Assembly: GCA_035048485.1 (NCBI GenBank)
Contig: CM068583.1
Coordinates: 26,532,841-26,596,840, forward strand
Origin: Pteria penguin
Taxonomy: Eukaryota; Mollusca; Bivalvia; Pterioida; Pteriidae
Direction of reading: 5' to 3'
DNA: 64,000 nt
Shown: piece by piece, positions 59,000-64,000 of the stretch
How positions within the stretch are numbered: the first letter of the stretch is position 1
How the letters are laid out: each line of letters begins with the position of its first letter
Made by a program: the position numbers and the translations under genes
Notes under the pieces: generated by a model
The model's input: only the letters and a program-made list of their open reading frames with translations
Database searches by the model: none
What the model was told of the DNA's origin: nothing

Positions 59000-61780
59000 G
59001 AATAGAGTGGTAACATACATAACTCTTATTTCTTACTTATCCTTTTCAGAATTTCGTTCGACAATCTTAGAAGCATATTGTTACCGAGAATCATATTTTG
59101 CTTACAAAATTTAAGTTGTTACAACTGAAGTGCGAATCTTAAGATTTGATATCTAAGAAGATGTTACGGTTTTACCAACGACATCCTCACTTTAAAAGTT
59201 GTTTAATGAAGTCTTAAGGAATCTCTTCAGATTTTGTTATACTGACATATGGTGTGACTTGAAATAATACTTTTAATATTCAACTAACGTTACTATGAAA
59301 GTGTCTGTTCTATTAGCGTTTCTGTTGGCTCTCAATAGCTGTTTTCATCTGAATCGAAGGGTACTTTTAATCAGATTTTATTGTCTACAAATTTTCATAT
59401 TAACTTGTGGGTATGACACAATGCGAGAATAATCTCCTCGCTTTCTTTGATCTCACAGATTATATCGCGAATATATCAAAAATGAAATTATCTCGAAAAT
59501 AAACTCCCGTTAAATATATATGAATCTTAGAAATGTGAAATTTTCATGTATTTCGCCATTGAATAAGACGATTTTGCATTCAAAATAAGGAATAGAATGA
59601 AAGTTTCGTGTAGATAACACTCAGAATCAGCACTGAATTATCGAGTAAATGAAAGTACCAAAAATACAATATCTGAAATAGAAATTCCATACCATTTCCA
59701 TATGTCTTCCCATCAATTTAGTAATTTTATACTAGGAGTATAAGATATTCATAAGATAATGGATTCTTTTTATTCATTCGATCCAAGGAATTTATATTGT
59801 AAATTTCATCAACATTATTAAACTTTATAGCAACGGAGTTGTGTCTCTATTTCAAATTGTAACATATATTCTTTGTAAATTTTAAATATTGTTACATATT
59901 CCCCTTTATTTCCCCTCATGACTGTTGTAGCAGAATGTTCAAAGATGGTGGTTTTCTAACGTTCACGTTTAAAGAGGCACTTTCAGTGTGATCCCTTTAG
60001 TGTATAGTGAATATAGTGAATGTAATTTTACCTCAGCTCGACTCACCGAGCATTGTTAACCTCGAACAAACCGTAATTTCCGTGTGATTTGTGTCAACAT
60101 TAATTCAATTATATTAGCCTTTAAATAACTCATTCCGAGCATATAAATATCCTGGAATACCAGAATGCAGTGTGTAATAAGAATTTATAGCAGAAAAGGT
60201 AACACGTCAGCAAACAAACACGTATATTGATTAACGTCACACGTTGATTGTATCACCATGATAAAGAGAAGTACAAATAAAGAAAGCACATTTACATATA
60301 TATTCGGCAGATATATTATTTATATTTCAGTTGATATCCATTTTATTGTAAGCATTATTGCAAATAATCCAATATTGGATGTTTCATTTGCTCAATTGGT
60401 GAGGTAAATTTTTGGTGACGTAACCGATAGAATGAATATATCTGAGTGCAGCAATTCTAAAATGAAAAACGTATCATTGAGGAACAGGTAAACACATGAC
60501 TAAAAGACATTGCACGGGGAATCAGGTTATACTGATAACTAATCTCATACGAATCTGTTAAAAAATTAGCATAAATCACATTGAGAAAGGTCTTTCCGTT
60601 AAACATTTAAAAGTGTGTATGCATGTATGTGTGTGTGTGTCTTGCCTACCCTACACTTAATTGGCAACGGGCTTTAGATAATCTATTGAAATTAAAAACA
60701 CACTTTTTTTCTTTCTACACTCCTTTGAAAATTACATCGATGTATAAATGATTTCCTTCAGAAAAAAAGTTATTACTCTGAGAATAAAAAGCTTTCAATT
60801 TTTTGAAGAATTTTGCATACATGTTTTGGCAAGCACGTATTTTTGGGTATTTTACTCGCCAATGTTACCATACTTAAATCTTGACCTGATCAATAAAAGG
60901 AGAGATGGGAATTCTTTTACCTTACTTCAAGTGTTATACATTTATTTGTTATGACATGTGTAATAAACACAATTTGCCGAGTTATATAAGGAAAAAAATT
61001 CAATTTATCTTTTGTAATTTCATTACCGTAGATAATAAGTCAAATTCTTGTGTATTGACCTTTGAAGCAACAATGAAAACATTCAAAACATGAGAGAATC
61101 TTGAGTAAAGTAGTGACTATATTAACTCCTAATGCAGTAATGGATCACTTGTTGGTGTTGTTTTTAAGACAACAAATTTCATGTTTATGACGCTAGTAGT
61201 ATTAAGAAAAAATGAAACCGAAAAAGAAATCATGAACAAAAGCAAACATACAAAGTAATTATAATCATAATAATGATGATGACAATGTTTACGACAATGA
61301 TAATAATAATAATGCTGCTGTTGTTGCTGCTGCTGTTGATTATGATAATAATTATATAAATAACAATAATTAAAACACCAGGACTGCCCAGTAAAAAACA
61401 TATGGCTTTGGCACGTGGATTGGTAAACTTTTTCTTACGTTACTTGCGTTACTGAACTTGAAAAATGTTAAAAAGTTCATGACTTTGAATTCAAATATTG
61501 AGCCTTTACCCACAAAATGATGAAACATTGATGGGGCATCGCCATCGGTACATAAGTTTAGATAATCATGAGCAACCCCTGTGTTTTAAAATTAAAGTAA
61601 GACTTGCTACATTTTCTTTGTATTATCTACTATTTTATGATGTTTTGTACTATACAATGTTTATTATATTCATATGCTATCTAACCTGATACTCATGCTC
61701 TTTGATAAACGTAAATTTGATGAAAGTGTCAAACGTTCGTCTCAATAAACAAAGAAATCAGACCTGTCAAAAAGTGAAAC
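59000..61780. other. Intergenic, nothing coding recognised
   Basis: AT-rich; a short (GT)n at 60627-60641 and a mixed CAT/AAT/CTG trinucleotide stretch at about 61255-61350 are the only repeats noted. No supported exon. Confidence 0.45.
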
Positions 61781-61794
61781 CCTTTTGTCATATA

Positions 61795-62310
61795 CAATAT
61801 GACCCGGAGACCTTTTTCAGAGGAGACATGGTCCTGAACCTCGGCCCTTTGACTGTTAGTAGGGACAACTACTGATCGATCGGGAATCTGAGCTTGCTTC
61901 CATATCGACAGAGCACGGTTTACTCATGCTGATGCCAATTTATGCTTTTTGATATCTTGGTCTTACTCTGTTTATATGTTTATATTTTTATGACCTCTCA
62001 AATTGAGAAACTTGTTAATCTTTGCTCTCTATACGGAGGAGTATCAATAGATTTTAAAATGTGTGTTCTTTGATTATATTGTTTTTGTGGTTAGTAGGAA
62101 GGCGGACCAGTAAACCGGTGAACCACACCAATTAATTAACTACTGTCATATCAAATGACCGTCGTAAATCGGTATCGCAATTGCACTTTCACTGAAAGTT
62201 TTGTGATGTTCTTATGTTATTGTTTGTTTAATCTTCAGATTATTTCGTTATTAACAGTGTATTTCCGTGGTGACTTCTGTCATATGGGAGAGTGAGATGC
62301 TTTTATATTT
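61795..62310 (+). mobile_element. Solo family A retroelement 3' tail
   Basis: Matches 44510-44990: tttcagaggagacatggtcc tgaacctcgg, gacagagcacggtttac, gaaggcggaccagtaaaccg gtgaaccacacca, aaatgaccgtcgtaaatcgg tatcgcaattgcact, ccgtggtgacttctgtcata. No RT attached. Roughly 80 percent alike by eye, so older than the 44.5-kb copy. Confidence 0.85.
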
Positions 62311-62834
62311 TTCTTAAAATTCTGTTGACTTCCTGATTGACTGGTGTTCGAAAGAACGATATACACTCTTCATATAAACTCATATTTTCGTACAATACAT
62401 AATATAAAAAATGATTAAGGATTAATGCGCATGTTTATATACACCAGTTCACCTCAATTAACCGTCAGTGCTGGAACTGCATTGGTATGAATATATTTGC
62501 GACATATTTTAGCGTGCTTATTCGTATTTACTCTTCAACGTCATACTCTTCACTAAGTCAAATGCCTGTATCCCAATTTCTCTCGTACAAATATATTCAA
62601 AAAGAATGTGGTTCTTAATCATATCGGTGTTCCGAGTATATAACTAAATCAAGTTACAAGATGATGGATAAACAAACTCAGTGGTCCAAATATCATGACA
62701 CCGGTAAGAAAAATACTAAGAAAATAAAACGCAGAACTTCTGAAATGAGATGACATAAAGCACACGTGGAGAGTAAATGACTGATTTTCGTTTAGCAATG
62801 TATCGTTTTGTGCTTCTTACTGCTTTCTACTGAA

Positions 62835-63140
62835 TATTGACAGGGACGACAAACTTGCTTCTTCAATGTATGACAAATATGGCGAGTTCAATATTCCTAT
62901 AAAGTTTAACTTTTCATTTACTTTGAGTAATAATTCTTGATCACCTGTGTGTGATGTATGTGACTCTCATTTGGATATGTCAGAGGTCCTTCCGAGTACG
63001 GATCTTTGATTTTCGAGACCAGCTACTGAGTTGATAGTTGATATTATAAAAATACGAAAAGCGTATCTAAAGTCAACATTCCGCAAATTTTACAGTCGAT
63101 ATAAAGACTTTTTGCAGTAATCTTTGACTGACATTTTGAC
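62835..63140 (+). mobile_element. Decayed Penelope-like RT C-terminal remnant
   Basis: Broken frames show MYDKYGEFNIP-like (YDKRDDFNFPI), then ELIVDIIKIRKAYLKSTFRK and FYSRYKDFL, the RT C-terminal helical region, then stops. The catalytic region is gone. Confidence 0.65.
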
Positions 63141-63464
63141 ATCCCTATCTAATTGTAGCTCTCGTTAGATTGTTTTGTATTGTGGAAGAAATGTCACATC
63201 AATCCTGCCATTATTGACCTTAGGAGACCCTTACCATAAAATGTAACTCCGATTTACACTAGAAAGCATTATCCCGGCGGATGTGGCTGTTCGCAATGGA
63301 TGCTTACTCAAGATATTGGTGATTGCCCTTACGTTTTGTATCATGTCTTAGAAAAAATGTTTTTGGAATGTTCACATTTACGTTTGCTAGCACTGTAAAT
63401 ATACCATAATGAAATTTTAATTATCTTATGTATTAAAGTATTTAATGTATTTGACGTTCACCTT

Positions 63465-63512
63465 TCTCTCTCTCTCTCTCTCTCTCTTTATATATATATA
63501 TATATATATATA
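63465..63512. repeat. (CT)n(TA)n microsatellite
   Basis: About 24 bp of CT then 24 bp of TA, just upstream of the 63.6-kb exon. Confidence 0.95.
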
Positions 63513-63579
63513 AATGAAATAAATAAATTTAACTGTGTATCTGTGTTACTCACTGTGGACACCATTTATTCCTTCACAG

Positions 63580-63730
63580 AACAATGACTTCTTTCTTTGG
63601 ATTGCTCATGTGCTTCTCATTGTGTGCTGTTGTCATACTGGCTTATCGAGAACTGCCGACACAGAACATATTTAGAGGATTGGAAAAGTTAAGGAAACGA
63701 CAGACTGACGGCATCACCAACGTGGAACAG
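63580..63730 (+). CDS. First coding exon of a probable secreted or membrane protein (continues beyond the window)
   Basis: Acceptor tttattccttcacag precedes aaca ATG (63584-63586; A at -3, good context). Codons read MTSFFGLLMCFSLCAVVILA, a hydrophobic signal peptide or anchor, then YRELPTQNIFRGLEKLRKRQ and TDGITNVEQ. The exon ends cag|gtaaaa after exactly 49 codons (phase 0). A basic KLRKRQ stretch could be a propeptide cleavage site. Codons are clearly less AT-rich than the flanks. The family cannot be told from 49 residues; the rest lies to the right of the window, and a 5' UTR exon must lie upstream. Confidence 0.7.
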
Positions 63731-64000
63731 GTAAAATGATCAATATAAAACCATGGTAAAATAAAATTATTTGTGCATATATGTATACTATTGTTACTAT
63801 GAATCTGTTATGGCCAGGTGACACCTCATGAGTAATATTTCAGTATTTTATACCTGTAAACGTTTTGTTTCCAAAGATGTATTGGACACAAGCTTTGATA
63901 CTTGAAAAACATGTTGTGAAAATGAAACAGTTCAATTGTAAAAAGGGGATGCAAAATAGATGCTCGTTCATGTTGTTAATGGTCAAATGTTTACATTTAT

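Overview
The window is nuclear DNA of a multicellular animal. It is AT-rich, genes are broken into short exons with consensus GT/AG introns, and simple repeats, foldback elements, a tRNA-derived SINE and many retroelement pieces fill the gaps. The repeat types (a SINE tail ending in caatcaatc, Penelope-like elements with a GIY-YIG-type N-terminus, several foldback MITEs) and protein similarity to invertebrate PINCH point to a lophotrochozoan, most likely a bivalve mollusc. The species is inferred, not proven.

Left half (about 4.4-33.4 kb): one large gene on the minus strand encodes the five-LIM-domain adaptor PINCH (LIMS / steamer duck / UNC-97). Twelve downstream coding exons (4,382-15,531) join without a phase error. 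With a small first exon at 33,297-33,307 they give a 330-residue protein; starting at the internal Met codon at 15,522-15,524 gives 324 residues, the usual PINCH length. Two exons encode alternative first halves of LIM1 (13,686-13,802 and 15,421-15,531). They have the same phase at both ends and lengths divisible by three. At least two first exons (33.3 kb and 24.7 kb), perhaps a third near 27.4 kb, end in a compatible phase, so the locus looks built to make several N-termini. The long 5' introns carry a 1,927-bp DNA transposon with perfect 32-bp terminal inverted repeats and 7-bp target duplications, a 461-bp palindromic element, smaller MITEs and minisatellites. A possible plus-strand gene of unknown function (exons near 22.5 and 30.2 kb) lies antisense in the first introns.

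Middle (about 33.5-43 kb): no gene was recognised. It holds a perfect 24-bp hairpin, trinucleotide and G-rich tracts, a 22-bp satellite with an EcoRI site per unit, a degenerate AT-rich satellite, and a long hairpin near 43 kb.

Right part (about 43-63.4 kb): a graveyard of Penelope-like retroelements (Naiad type by architecture). There is a nearly open plus-strand reverse transcriptase with one in-frame stop (43.4-44.5 kb) and its 3' tail, a longer decayed minus-strand copy (56.5-59.0 kb), at least four older RT remnants, and many solo 3'-tail copies. A 665-bp (AT)n tract sits beside the minus-strand copy. At the right edge, a plus-strand exon (63,580-63,730) encodes the signal-peptide N-terminus of a probable secreted or membrane protein whose remainder lies outside the window.

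Limits: exon calls rest on reading splice sites, phase and family resemblance by eye; no alignment or transcript data were available. UTR ends and promoters are mostly unresolved.
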